Assembly: GCA_012510445.1 (NCBI GenBank)
Contig: JAAZIA010000025.1
Span: 1 to 64,000 of the forward strand
DNA from: Bacteroidales bacterium
Lineage (GTDB): Bacteria > Bacteroidota > Bacteroidia > Bacteroidales > UBA932
Direction of reading: 5' to 3'
Length of the DNA: 64,000 nucleotides
Positions within the stretch are counted from its first letter, which is position 1. Every line of letters starts with the position of its first letter. The notes under the pieces are model-generated. The model was not told the origin of the DNA. It did no database searches and saw only the letters and a program-made list of their open reading frames with translations. Of the stretch, positions 54,239 to 64,000 are shown one piece after another. The translations under genes and the position numbers were made by a program.

Positions 54239-54946
54239 ATGCCTCTTATTCAGTTGTCCGGAATAGATGTAATTAAAGATTCCAATTTAATTTTAACGGA
54301 TGTTGATCTAACCTTAGAAAAAGGTGATTTTATTTACTTGGTTGGACGCGTAGGAACGGGTAAGACTTCTCTTATTAAAACACTTATTGGAGAATTCCCT
54401 TTACAAAAGGGAGAAGCACAAGTGGCCGGTTTCGATTTGGTTACCTTAAAAAGAAGGCAAATTCCTTATTTAAGAAGAAAAATTGGAGTAGTCTTTCAAG
54501 ACTTTCAATTGCTTCAGGATCGTTCTGTCTATGACAATCTGGAATTTGTCTTACGTTCCACCGGCTGGAAGAATAAAAAGGACATACAAATGCGTATAAA
54601 AGAAGCCCTGGAGAGTGTGAGTATGCTGCACAAAGGGCACAAGTTGCCTCACCAGATATCAGGCGGTGAACAACAAAGGGTAGCCATTGCCAGAGCCATT
54701 CTCAACAACCCTCAAATTATTCTGGCAGATGAACCTACCGGCAACCTGGATAGCGATACACAACAAGAAATCATGCAGCTTTTCATGGATATACACAGAG
54801 AACAACAACCTGCCATGATGGTAGTTACCCATAATTTAAATTTGTTGCAAAGGTATCCGGGTCGGATATTCAAATGCGAAGCCGGGTTATGCACAGAAAT
54901 GGACAATAGGCTAGAGATTGACTTGTCTGGGTTTATGGAAGTATGA
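54239..54946 (+). CDS. ftsE: Cell division ATP-binding protein FtsE
   Basis: A 235-residue ABC ATPase. Walker A is GRVGTGKT (36-43), the signature ISGGEQQRVAIARAI, and Walker B IILADEPTGNLD. With FtsX it transmits energy across the membrane to activate peptidoglycan hydrolases at the division site. No ftsX lies next to it here; in this lineage ftsX may be elsewhere. It overlaps nth by 4 bases. A LolD-type lipoprotein ATPase would look similar, so the name is by best fit. Confidence 0.82.
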   Translation: MPLIQLSGIDVIKDSNLILTDVDLTLEKGDFIYLVGRVGTGKTSLIKTLIGEFPLQKGEAQVAGFDLVTLKRRQIPYLRRKIGVVFQDFQLLQDRSVYDNLEFVLRSTGWKNKKDIQMRIKEALESVSMLHKGHKLPHQISGGEQQRVAIARAILNNPQIILADEPTGNLDSDTQQEIMQLFMDIHREQQPAMMVVTHNLNLLQRYPGRIFKCEAGLCTEMDNRLEIDLSGFMEV

Positions 54947-55584
54947 AAACAAAAAAAGAAGTAGCAGGAATCATAGATTGGTTTCAAACACATATGCCGG
55001 ATCCCAAATCTGAACTTCATTATACAGACACGTACAGCCTAGTGGTTGCTGTTATTCTTTCTGCACAATGTACAGATAAGAGGGTAAATATAGTAACCCC
55101 TGCCCTTATGGAACGTTTTCCCACCATAGACTATATGGCCGCTGCTACTCCGGAAGAAGTATTTCCTTACATAAAATCGGTAACATATCCCAACAATAAA
55201 GCCCAACATCTTACGGGAATGGCCAGAACTTTAAAAGAACAATTTGGCGGAAAGATCCCCTCTACTCCGGAAGCACTTCAGAAATTGCCCGGAGTGGGAA
55301 GAAAGACGGCTCATGTAATTGCCTCTGTAGCCTTTAACCAACCAGTCATAGCCGTAGATACTCATGTATTTCGTATTTCCCGCAGGTTGGGGCTCTCGCG
55401 GGGAAACACTCCGCTTGCCGTAGAAAGAGATCTTAACCGCCATTTTCCTCCGCAGATGAGAGCAAAGGCTCATCACTGGCTTATCCTGCAGGGAAGATAT
55501 GTCTGCACGGCTAGAAAACCCAAATGCACTTCTTGTGGTCTTTCCGGTTTTTGTGATTTCTACAAACAGGAGAGCTCACCATGA
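54943..55584 (+). CDS. nth: Endonuclease III
   Basis: A 213-residue DNA glycosylase/AP lyase that removes oxidised pyrimidines. The helix-hairpin-helix [13 protein letters not shown] carries the catalytic lysine K121, and the aspartate D139 lies in AVDTHVFRI. The iron-sulphur loop has four cysteines, C188, C195, C198 and C204, with the classic C-X6-C-X2-C-X5-C spacing. It overlaps ftsE and xerD by 4 bases each. Confidence 0.96.
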   Translation: MKTKKEVAGIIDWFQTHMPDPKSELHYTDTYSLVVAVILSAQCTDKRVNIVTPALMERFPTIDYMAAATPEEVFPYIKSVTYPNNKAQHLTGMARTLKEQFGGKIPSTPEALQKLPGVGRKTAHVIASVAFNQPVIAVDTHVFRISRRLGLSRGNTPLAVERDLNRHFPPQMRAKAHHWLILQGRYVCTARKPKCTSCGLSGFCDFYKQESSP

Positions 55585-56498
55585 TACTACCGCACGGAAC
55601 GCCCGCTGCATGGACAGAAGCCGTGAATCATTTTTTAATGTACTTGCGTCTGGAGCGAGGCCTTTCCATAAACACACAAAAGGCCTACGTGCAAGACATT
55701 AAACGTTTTTTGAAACATCTGGACTTATCTTCTGTTCCCACACCGTCTGAAGTAAAAACTTCTGACCTGGAAACTTTCTTAGTTTCCATTACAGACATTG
55801 GACTGTCTGCACAAACTCAGGCACGTATTCTTTCCGGATTGAATGCTTTCTTTCGTTTTCTTGTTATAGACAAACGTATAGAAAGAAATCCTTGTACACC
55901 GGTAAGCGCTCCTAAAACAGGTAAACCTCTTCCCGTGGTTCTTTCTCTTAAAGAAATAGAACGCATACTCCATTCTGTTGACTTAAGTGTCCCCGAAGGA
56001 CATAGAAACAAAGCCATTCTGGAAGTACTTTACGGTTGTGGATTGAGAGTCAGTGAACTTACAGGTTTAAAATATTCGCAGATTTTTCCGGACGAAGGTT
56101 TTGTTCGCATTCTTGGGAAAGGCCGCAAACAGAGAATTATACCCATTGGATCTCATGCACTTAAGGCACTAGACCAATACGTTCCCTGGAGAAATTCATT
56201 GTCGGTTTCCTCTGCTCATCAAGATTTTGTATTCCTAAACCGTTACGGCAGACCTTTAACTCGTAACATGATTTTTTTGATAGTTAAAGAACAAGCACGT
56301 GTGGCCGGTATAAAAAAAACAGTCTCGCCTCATACTTTTAGACATTCTTTTGCAACACATCTGATTGAAAACGGGGCCGATTTGCGTGTTGTACAGGAAA
56401 TGTTGGGACACAGCAGCATCTTAACTACAGAAATATATACTCATTTGGACGCTTCTTTCTGGCAACAAACTGTACTTAAACATCATCCTCGTTTATGA
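55581..56498 (+). CDS. xerD: Tyrosine recombinase XerC/XerD
   Basis: A 305-residue site-specific recombinase that resolves chromosome dimers at dif during division. All catalytic residues are present: R156, K180, H251, R254, H277 and nucleophile Y286 in TTEIYTHLD. The N-terminal SAM-like DNA-binding domain spans about 12-100. Position in a housekeeping operon (ftsE-nth-xerD) and normal length argue for the chromosomal Xer protein rather than a mobile-element integrase. Which of XerC or XerD it is cannot be fixed from sequence alone. Confidence 0.9.
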   Translation: MILPHGTPAAWTEAVNHFLMYLRLERGLSINTQKAYVQDIKRFLKHLDLSSVPTPSEVKTSDLETFLVSITDIGLSAQTQARILSGLNAFFRFLVIDKRIERNPCTPVSAPKTGKPLPVVLSLKEIERILHSVDLSVPEGHRNKAILEVLYGCGLRVSELTGLKYSQIFPDEGFVRILGKGRKQRIIPIGSHALKALDQYVPWRNSLSVSSAHQDFVFLNRYGRPLTRNMIFLIVKEQARVAGIKKTVSPHTFRHSFATHLIENGADLRVVQEMLGHSSILTTEIYTHLDASFWQQTVLKHHPRL

Positions 56499-56519
56499 TA
56501 AAAACAGTATATTTGTTAT

Positions 56520-59486
56520 ATGATACGTCTTTTGCGCATTTTTTTGTTTTGCGGCTTGCTTTCGATCCCTTCTTTCCTGAGCGCCCAGGCCAAGCCTTCT
56601 ACAGACCACGAGCTGTTTCTTACCGCTGTTGAACTGTACAAACAAGAACAATATCAAAATGCATATCAACTGTTTAACGGCTTTGGGAAAGAACTTCCTT
56701 CCTCCTTAAGACAATGGGTTGCTTCCTACAAACTCCTATGCGAAATGGCGCTGGAAGATCCCGCAGTAGAAAATAAGGTGGTCCATTGGGAACAAGAATA
56801 CCCCTCGGCTCCCTTAAAACATACGGTCTTTTTTACGCTGGGAAATTACTTTTCAAACAAAGAGCAGTTCAAAGATGCACTTCAGGCTTATGAAAAGGTG
56901 AATGAAAAAAAGCTTTCTTCAACAGACAGGGCTTCTTTTTTATTTCGTATGGGATATGCTTGCATGCAGACAGGAAATGCAGACAGAGCCATGAACTACT
57001 TTACCCGAACAGAAGAAGCGCCCGGAAAAGAATCCTACAAATGGGGAGCCGTATACTACAAAGCCTACCTCTATTATGCGCAAAGTAACTTTGAGCAGGC
57101 CATACCCTTACTGGAGCGAGTGATGGAAGTTCCTCAATATGCAGAATTATCCAAAACCTACTTGCTGCAAGCCCTTTTCTATAGTAAGCAATATGAACAA
57201 GTTATTCTAACGGGAGTTCCTTTGTATCAACATGCAGACCGCGTTTTGCGAACTACCTTGGCCAAAACGTTGTCAGAAGCCTATTTTGCCCTGGACAGAG
57301 CAGAAGAAGCCCGTACTTTTTTTGACGATTATCTGGAAGAGGTAGCTTCTTTAACTATTACAGACAGGTATTATTCGGGCATTCTTTATTTCAAGTTGGA
57401 AGATTTTGCTTTGGCGGCAGACCAACTCTCCCTTGTGGGAGAAAGGAAAGACAGCCTGGGGCAAAATGCTCTCTATCATTTAGGTGAGGCTTATATAAAG
57501 CTGCACAACAAGGTAGATGCCAGAGAAGCTTTCAAAAAAGCCAGTGCCATGCATTACGATCCCCTTATAAAAGAAGATGCTTTCTTCAATTATGCCAAAT
57601 TGTCTTTTGACCTAAACAGCGACGTTCAGGTACTGTCTGCCTACAGAAAAGAATATCCAAATTCACCTAAACTGGATGAAATTCAGAATTATATTGCTGC
57701 CAATTATTTTATAAACCAAGACTATGCCATGGCCGTCGAGGCACTGAGCGCCTTAAGAAACCCAACAAAAGAGAACTTGAGGGACCTTGAAAAGGCAGCC
57801 TACTTAAGAGGTATTCAACTGTACAAAACAGGCTCGTTCAGAGAAGCAGAAAGGTATTTTGAGCAAGCTAAAGAGCCTTATTGGGTAGCTGAATGTCAAT
57901 ACAGAAGCAACCAATACCAAAAAGCCATCCGTACTTGGACCCGGTTTATTAGAGAAAGCGGTTCGTTTGCTCATCCACAAGAGTACAGAACCAGTCATTA
58001 CAACATAGCCTACGCTTATTTCAAGTCAAAAGAGTATGTGGCTGCAGAAGAATGGTTTCACAAATACCTAAGGCTGGGAAAAAGCGATATGAACCTGGTA
58101 GCAGATACTTATTTGCGGCTGGGAGACTGCTCGTTTGCTCAATACGCTCATGCACAAGCTACGGTTGAGTACCAAAACGCCCTCAATCACCGTACCGTTG
58201 CACCCGATTATGCTTTGTATCAAATAGCTATGGCCCAAGGAGTCTTAAACGAAGACTCTGAAAAGATTGTAACACTGGATCGTCTTATGAACGATTACCC
58301 CGGATCTGCTTTCTTTTCTGCTGCACTTTTTGAACAAGGACGCACTTTTGTTCAAACCAACCAATACAAAAAAGCGGAGGAGCGTTTTTCTACCATTTTA
58401 TCTTTTGCTACACATAGTGCTTTTCATGCCAAAGCCTTGGTAGAACTGGGGCTCATAAGAATAAACATGAAAAGACCCAACGAGGCACTGGGCTATTACA
58501 AAGAAGTATTGAAACGTTTCCCCGATTCTCCCGACGCTGCCAATGCTATGGCAGGCATTGAAAATATATATTTAGCCCGTAACGATTCCAAAGGTTTTTT
58601 TGAGTACATGGAAAGCTTGGGTATTGACTCGGGCAAGAGCCCGGGAGAGAAGGAAATGATGGTATTCTCTTCTGCCGAGCAGCTGTACCTGAACCATACC
58701 CACGCAGCAGCTGTAACGGCCTTACTTAATTTCATTAAAGACTATCCGGAAAGCAGCAAAATTCCGGCAGCTCAATTTTATTTGGGAGAATGTTACATGA
58801 AGTTAGGCAAAATGCAGTTGGCAGCCGATGCGTACCTTGTGGTAATGACAAGTCCTTCAGGCTCTTTCACAGAGTTAGCCACCAAACATTACGCAGCCAT
58901 TCAGTTTGATTTAGAGCAATATGCCAACGCTGTAGACGCGTATATGAGCCTAGGTGATATTGCACAAATTGACAACAATCGGTTAGAAGCACTCAAAGGC
59001 CTTATGTGGTCGTTTTACAAAAACAAACAATACAGAAATGCTATAGTTCAATCAAACAAGGTTTTAGAAAACAAGACTTTTGACAAAAATGTTCAAACAG
59101 ACGCTACGTATATTATAGCCCAAAGCCACCTGGCGTTGGGTGAAAGAGAACAGGCCCTCACGCTACTGGAAGAGCTGTCAAAAGAAAGCCATACGGCAAC
59201 CGGTGCCGAAGCCTTTTACTTGTTATGCAAAGACGCCTTTGATTTAGGAAATTTTGATACGGCAGAAACCATGATTTATAATTTTGCCGATTCAGACACA
59301 CCGCAAGAATATTGGATAGCACGTGCTTTCATTTTGTTAGGAGATATTTTTGCTGAAAGGAACGAATGGGTACAAGCCAAAGCCACTTATGAAAGCATTC
59401 AAAAAGGGTATAAACCGGATAAGCCGGACGATATTGAACAGCTGGTTATGGTCCGTCTTAAAAAATGTGAAGAAGCATTGCCATGA
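56520..59486 (+). CDS. Large secreted TPR protein
   Basis: A 988-residue protein with a signal peptide (residues 1-24, ending LSAQA) and tetratricopeptide-type helical repeats along nearly the whole length, for example EQFKDALQAYEKV, GNADRAMNYFTR, NFEQAIPLLERVM, GSFREAERYFEQA and NEALGYYKEVLKRFP. It should be periplasmic or attached to the outer membrane and act as a protein-binding scaffold. Specific partners are unknown; its stop overlaps the next gene, an outer-membrane barrel, by 4 bases, which makes that protein a candidate. The start follows xerD by 21 bases. Confidence 0.88.
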   Translation: MIRLLRIFLFCGLLSIPSFLSAQAKPSTDHELFLTAVELYKQEQYQNAYQLFNGFGKELPSSLRQWVASYKLLCEMALEDPAVENKVVHWEQEYPSAPLKHTVFFTLGNYFSNKEQFKDALQAYEKVNEKKLSSTDRASFLFRMGYACMQTGNADRAMNYFTRTEEAPGKESYKWGAVYYKAYLYYAQSNFEQAIPLLERVMEVPQYAELSKTYLLQALFYSKQYEQVILTGVPLYQHADRVLRTTLAKTLSEAYFALDRAEEARTFFDDYLEEVASLTITDRYYSGILYFKLEDFALAADQLSLVGERKDSLGQNALYHLGEAYIKLHNKVDAREAFKKASAMHYDPLIKEDAFFNYAKLSFDLNSDVQVLSAYRKEYPNSPKLDEIQNYIAANYFINQDYAMAVEALSALRNPTKENLRDLEKAAYLRGIQLYKTGSFREAERYFEQAKEPYWVAECQYRSNQYQKAIRTWTRFIRESGSFAHPQEYRTSHYNIAYAYFKSKEYVAAEEWFHKYLRLGKSDMNLVADTYLRLGDCSFAQYAHAQATVEYQNALNHRTVAPDYALYQIAMAQGVLNEDSEKIVTLDRLMNDYPGSAFFSAALFEQGRTFVQTNQYKKAEERFSTILSFATHSAFHAKALVELGLIRINMKRPNEALGYYKEVLKRFPDSPDAANAMAGIENIYLARNDSKGFFEYMESLGIDSGKSPGEKEMMVFSSAEQLYLNHTHAAAVTALLNFIKDYPESSKIPAAQFYLGECYMKLGKMQLAADAYLVVMTSPSGSFTELATKHYAAIQFDLEQYANAVDAYMSLGDIAQIDNNRLEALKGLMWSFYKNKQYRNAIVQSNKVLENKTFDKNVQTDATYIIAQSHLALGEREQALTLLEELSKESHTATGAEAFYLLCKDAFDLGNFDTAETMIYNFADSDTPQEYWIARAFILLGDIFAERNEWVQAKATYESIQKGYKPDKPDDIEQLVMVRLKKCEEALP

Positions 59487-61162
59487 AAAAAGGGTTGTTT
59501 ATTGTGTTTTGCCTTACGGCGTTTTCTCTGGGTGCACAAAACCAGATCCATCCTGTAATTCGGGTAGAGCGGTTGTACGATGCAGACCTTATTGAAGTAA
59601 GTAAACCGGCTTTAGATACTGACATCCCGGATTCCCTTCGCACGTTTCACACGTTGTTTGAATACAGCATTTTTGACAAGCCTCTGCTTAATTTGTATGA
59701 TTTCAGTCCGCTGCCACCGGCTCTGGTACGCCCCTCTACCGTAACAGGAAAACGCTACGGATATATAAATCTGGGAACCGGTTATCCATGGACTCCCAAG
59801 GCAGACCTCTTGTTTCAAGTGCCTTTAACTTCGGGCTGGCATGCAGGGTTGCAGGGACAACACCGCTCTTTGCACACAGAAGATACACGTACCACTACAA
59901 GGGGTGTTTTTTCGTTGGAACACAGAGGAAAGAAAAACACCTTTCGCTTGTACGTCCCGGGAACGTATTTATACAATACTTTTGCTCTGCAAGCAGATCT
60001 GCATTTCTTCCCTCCGCTTCAATACCAAGCCTTTTATAAGGTCGGAGGCGGAATTGAAACGTATGCCCTCAACAACAAACAGGGCACCTGGCATTATTAC
60101 TGGAAGTCTGAATACATGCATGCCAAAAACAGAAGTGAAGGTCCGCCGGGTATTCTCCCCATAATCCGTGAAAACAGCCTGGAGGTAGAAGCTTTAACAG
60201 GTTACAACCTTTCCTACACATTCCAAATCAACCTGGGTGCTACGGCACACTTTGCAAGCAACCGATGGACTCCGGACAGTGCTTCTGTTTCCAGGGCAGT
60301 AGCTCACCTGTTCCCACACGTGATCTTAAGCAACGCCAGGTATAAGGTAGCGGCTGGTATCAAGGTGGGGTACTTGCTTACCCCAAACAACAACAAACTG
60401 GGTTTCTTCCCCTGGTTTGACACCCATCTGGTTATAGCAGAGGATTGGCTTACGTTGTTTGCCAAGACAGACGGATACCAACAGTTGAACACGTACAGCC
60501 AAAGAATGGAGGAAAACCCTTGGATAACGGCAAACAGACTATACGATGCTTACATTCCCTGGGATGTAAAAGCAGGTTTTACTGGAAGTCTGACAGATCG
60601 TTTCCACTATCAAATATATGGGGCTTACCGTTACACAAAAAACCAATTTTACTACGCTACACAACCATACTCTCCCGGTTTTCATAGCTTATACACCATT
60701 CACTATGCAGACGAAACCAGGTATTCGGCCGGAGCCTCTTTCTCTTTTCATTCCCGTCCGTTCTTGGCAGAAATTTCCGGGCAATGGCATAAATATTCCC
60801 TAAACACATTGCAGCCTCCCTGGCACAAACCGCAATGGGAAGCACGGGGGCAGCTAAGATACAATTGGAGAGAACGGATTGTGTTATCTGCCCATGCCTA
60901 CTGGCGCGCTGCCTGTTATGCACCTGCCTGGAATGCAACGTGGGAAATAACTCATCCATATCCAACGTATGCGTACGAAACCCCACCGGTAATCACACTG
61001 CCTTCTTTTTTAAATTTGGGGGTACAGGCAGAGTACGTTCTAAGTAAGGGTTTTTCTATATACGTATTTGGGAATAATCTATTAAATAAAGAGGACTGGG
61101 TATTTCATCTGTATCCTAATCCCGGTCTAACTTTGGGTGGGGGTATAACCCTACGTTTCTGA
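59483..61162 (+). CDS. Outer-membrane beta-barrel protein
   Basis: A 559-residue protein with a signal peptide (1-18, FSLGAQN) and alternating aromatic/polar strands over most of its length. It ends in GLTLGGGITLRF with a C-terminal phenylalanine, the outer-membrane assembly signature. The last third resembles the barrel end of TonB-dependent receptors (FLNLGVQAEYVLSKGFSIYVFGNNLLNKE in parts), but no plug domain is visible, so it may be a porin-like derivative. It overlaps the TPR gene by 4 bases. The ligand is unknown. Confidence 0.82.
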   Translation: MKKGLFIVFCLTAFSLGAQNQIHPVIRVERLYDADLIEVSKPALDTDIPDSLRTFHTLFEYSIFDKPLLNLYDFSPLPPALVRPSTVTGKRYGYINLGTGYPWTPKADLLFQVPLTSGWHAGLQGQHRSLHTEDTRTTTRGVFSLEHRGKKNTFRLYVPGTYLYNTFALQADLHFFPPLQYQAFYKVGGGIETYALNNKQGTWHYYWKSEYMHAKNRSEGPPGILPIIRENSLEVEALTGYNLSYTFQINLGATAHFASNRWTPDSASVSRAVAHLFPHVILSNARYKVAAGIKVGYLLTPNNNKLGFFPWFDTHLVIAEDWLTLFAKTDGYQQLNTYSQRMEENPWITANRLYDAYIPWDVKAGFTGSLTDRFHYQIYGAYRYTKNQFYYATQPYSPGFHSLYTIHYADETRYSAGASFSFHSRPFLAEISGQWHKYSLNTLQPPWHKPQWEARGQLRYNWRERIVLSAHAYWRAACYAPAWNATWEITHPYPTYAYETPPVITLPSFLNLGVQAEYVLSKGFSIYVFGNNLLNKEDWVFHLYPNPGLTLGGGITLRF

Positions 61163-61178
61163 TTAGGATTTTTGCTAG

Positions 61179-63242
<2,064 letters not shown>

Positions 63243-63245
63243 TTT

Positions 63246-64000
63246 ATGGATATCTTTGATAGAATTAAAAAAGACGAAGGCGGTCCTCTGGGGCAATACA
63301 GAAAACAGGCGCAAGGGTATCATCTATTCCCAAAGCTGGAAGGCCCTATTGAACCGTACATGATGTTCAACGGGAAAAAAGTCTTGGCATGGACATTTAA
63401 CAACTACTTGGGGCTTGCCAACCATCCGGAAGTAAGAAAGGCAGATACAGAAGCTGCCAAAAAATGGGGGCTGGCTTACCCCATGGGAGCCCGGATGATG
63501 AGCGGACATACCTCACTTCACGAACAGTTGGAAAAAGAATTGGCAGCTTTCGAGAAGAAAGAAGATGCCTACCTTTTCAATTACGGATACCAAGGAATGG
63601 TTTCTACCATTGATGCTCTGCTCAACCGCCGAGACGTTGCCGTTTACGATTCAGAGGCTCATGCCTGCATTATGGACGGATTGCGACTCCATATGGGAAA
63701 GCGGATTGTATACCCTCATAACAATCTGGAGAAATGTGATAAAGCCCTGGAGCGAGCCACACGCATTACTGAAAAAACAGGTGGTGGCATCTTGCTCATA
63801 ACAGAAGGTGTCTATGGCATGACCGGAGCCATGGGCTTTTTAGATAAAATTGTATCCTTAAAGAAAAAGTACAATTTTCGCATTCTTATTGACGATGCTC
63901 ACGGCTTTGGGGTTATGGGAGAGAACGGTCGCGGTGCTTCTGAACATTTTGGCATCATGGACGAAATTGACCTCTACTTTGGAGCATTTGCCAAATCCAT
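63246..64000 (+). CDS. Alpha-oxoamine synthase family enzyme, partial
   Basis: The first 251 codons of a fold-type I PLP enzyme, cut by the window edge. The family includes serine palmitoyltransferase, 2-amino-3-ketobutyrate CoA ligase and BioF. Visible motifs are NNYLGLANHPEVRKA, GARMMSGHTSLHEQLE, the cofactor-binding IDDAHGFGVMG and the start of the FAKS segment that precedes the PLP lysine. Members with this N-terminus (DEGGPLGQYR) occur in Bacteroidetes, where sphingolipid synthesis makes serine palmitoyltransferase an attractive guess. The substrate is not decided here. It begins 3 bases after gyrB. Confidence 0.85.
   Translation, partial: MDIFDRIKKDEGGPLGQYRKQAQGYHLFPKLEGPIEPYMMFNGKKVLAWTFNNYLGLANHPEVRKADTEAAKKWGLAYPMGARMMSGHTSLHEQLEKELAAFEKKEDAYLFNYGYQGMVSTIDALLNRRDVAVYDSEAHACIMDGLRLHMGKRIVYPHNNLEKCDKALERATRITEKTGGGILLITEGVYGMTGAMGFLDKIVSLKKKYNFRILIDDAHGFGVMGENGRGASEHFGIMDEIDLYFGAFAKS

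Noticed and set aside
55581-56498. Tyrosine recombinase as a sign of a mobile element
   Set aside because: The gene is embedded with 4-base overlap in a housekeeping operon, no tRNA or attachment repeats flank it and no phage genes are near, so it is the chromosomal Xer recombinase.
56508-56515. TATATTTG just before the large TPR gene
   Set aside because: It matches the -7 consensus, but transcription would start at or after the ATG at 56520, which begins a good signal peptide. It is probably chance in AT-rich DNA; the gene is more likely read from the ftsE promoter.

Overview
The window is chromosomal DNA of a member of the Bacteroidetes, most likely an anaerobic Bacteroidales. Four things point there: many transcription units are preceded by the Bacteroidetes -7 box TAnnTTTG, a few with TTTG about 19-21 bases upstream; the primary sigma factor is short (286 aa, no region 1.1); there are Bacteroidetes-restricted families (DUF4301, the DUF2764-containing V-type ATPase, a lamin-tail OadG, OMP_b-brl-type receptors); and there is a succinate/propionate-type sodium-pumping decarboxylase plus rubrerythrin. 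Coding density is very high, many genes overlap by 4 bp, and no phage, insertion sequence or CRISPR array was seen.

Layout. 1-230: a leftward promoter and leader that looks like the start of an rRNA operon lying left of the window. 279-3330: polyprenol-phosphate mannosyltransferase, dihydroorotase and a DMT exporter. 3306-13111 (leftward): tex, a CLC channel, an acidic small protein, argS, a sodium/alanine symporter, rpoD and a DegP protease. 13175-18995: dapF, then the leftward DUF349-yidC-yggS operon, then trmD. 18988-23008 (leftward): lysA-sua5-ffh-folD. 23074-23572: a tiny leftward operon of two single-span membrane proteins with its own promoter and terminator. 23583-27486 (leftward): recF-DUF721-pdxB-DUF4301. 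27557-28991: a TPR membrane protein and yebC. 28999-30837: an LtaS-like sulfatase.

30898-44091 is a run of 13 co-directional genes with gaps of at most 39 bp: methylmalonyl-CoA epimerase, the four subunits of a sodium-translocating methylmalonyl-CoA decarboxylase, a seven-gene V-type ATPase and a phosphoglucosamine mutase. The rotor subunit K keeps the residues that bind sodium in Enterococcus NtpK, so the decarboxylase and the ATPase probably share a sodium circuit. 44185-48895 holds ribosomal proteins L31 and L32, an MnmD-type methyltransferase, rubrerythrin, a tRNA-Arg(CCU), a DUF177 protein, a GMP synthase that lacks its glutaminase domain, a uracil-DNA-glycosylase-like protein and an FMN reductase.

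48901-54174 is a leftward five-gene operon (ABC ATPase, membrane permease, GntR/YtrA-type repressor, large TonB-type outer-membrane barrel, patatin phospholipase) with a dyad operator candidate just downstream of its -7 box. It is the most system-like accessory unit in the window. 54239-61162 runs rightward: ftsE, nth, xerD, a 988-residue TPR protein and an outer-membrane barrel. gyrB and the first part of an alpha-oxoamine synthase (serine palmitoyltransferase-like) close the window.

Assignments rest on reading motifs and protein sequence by eye; no database search was run.
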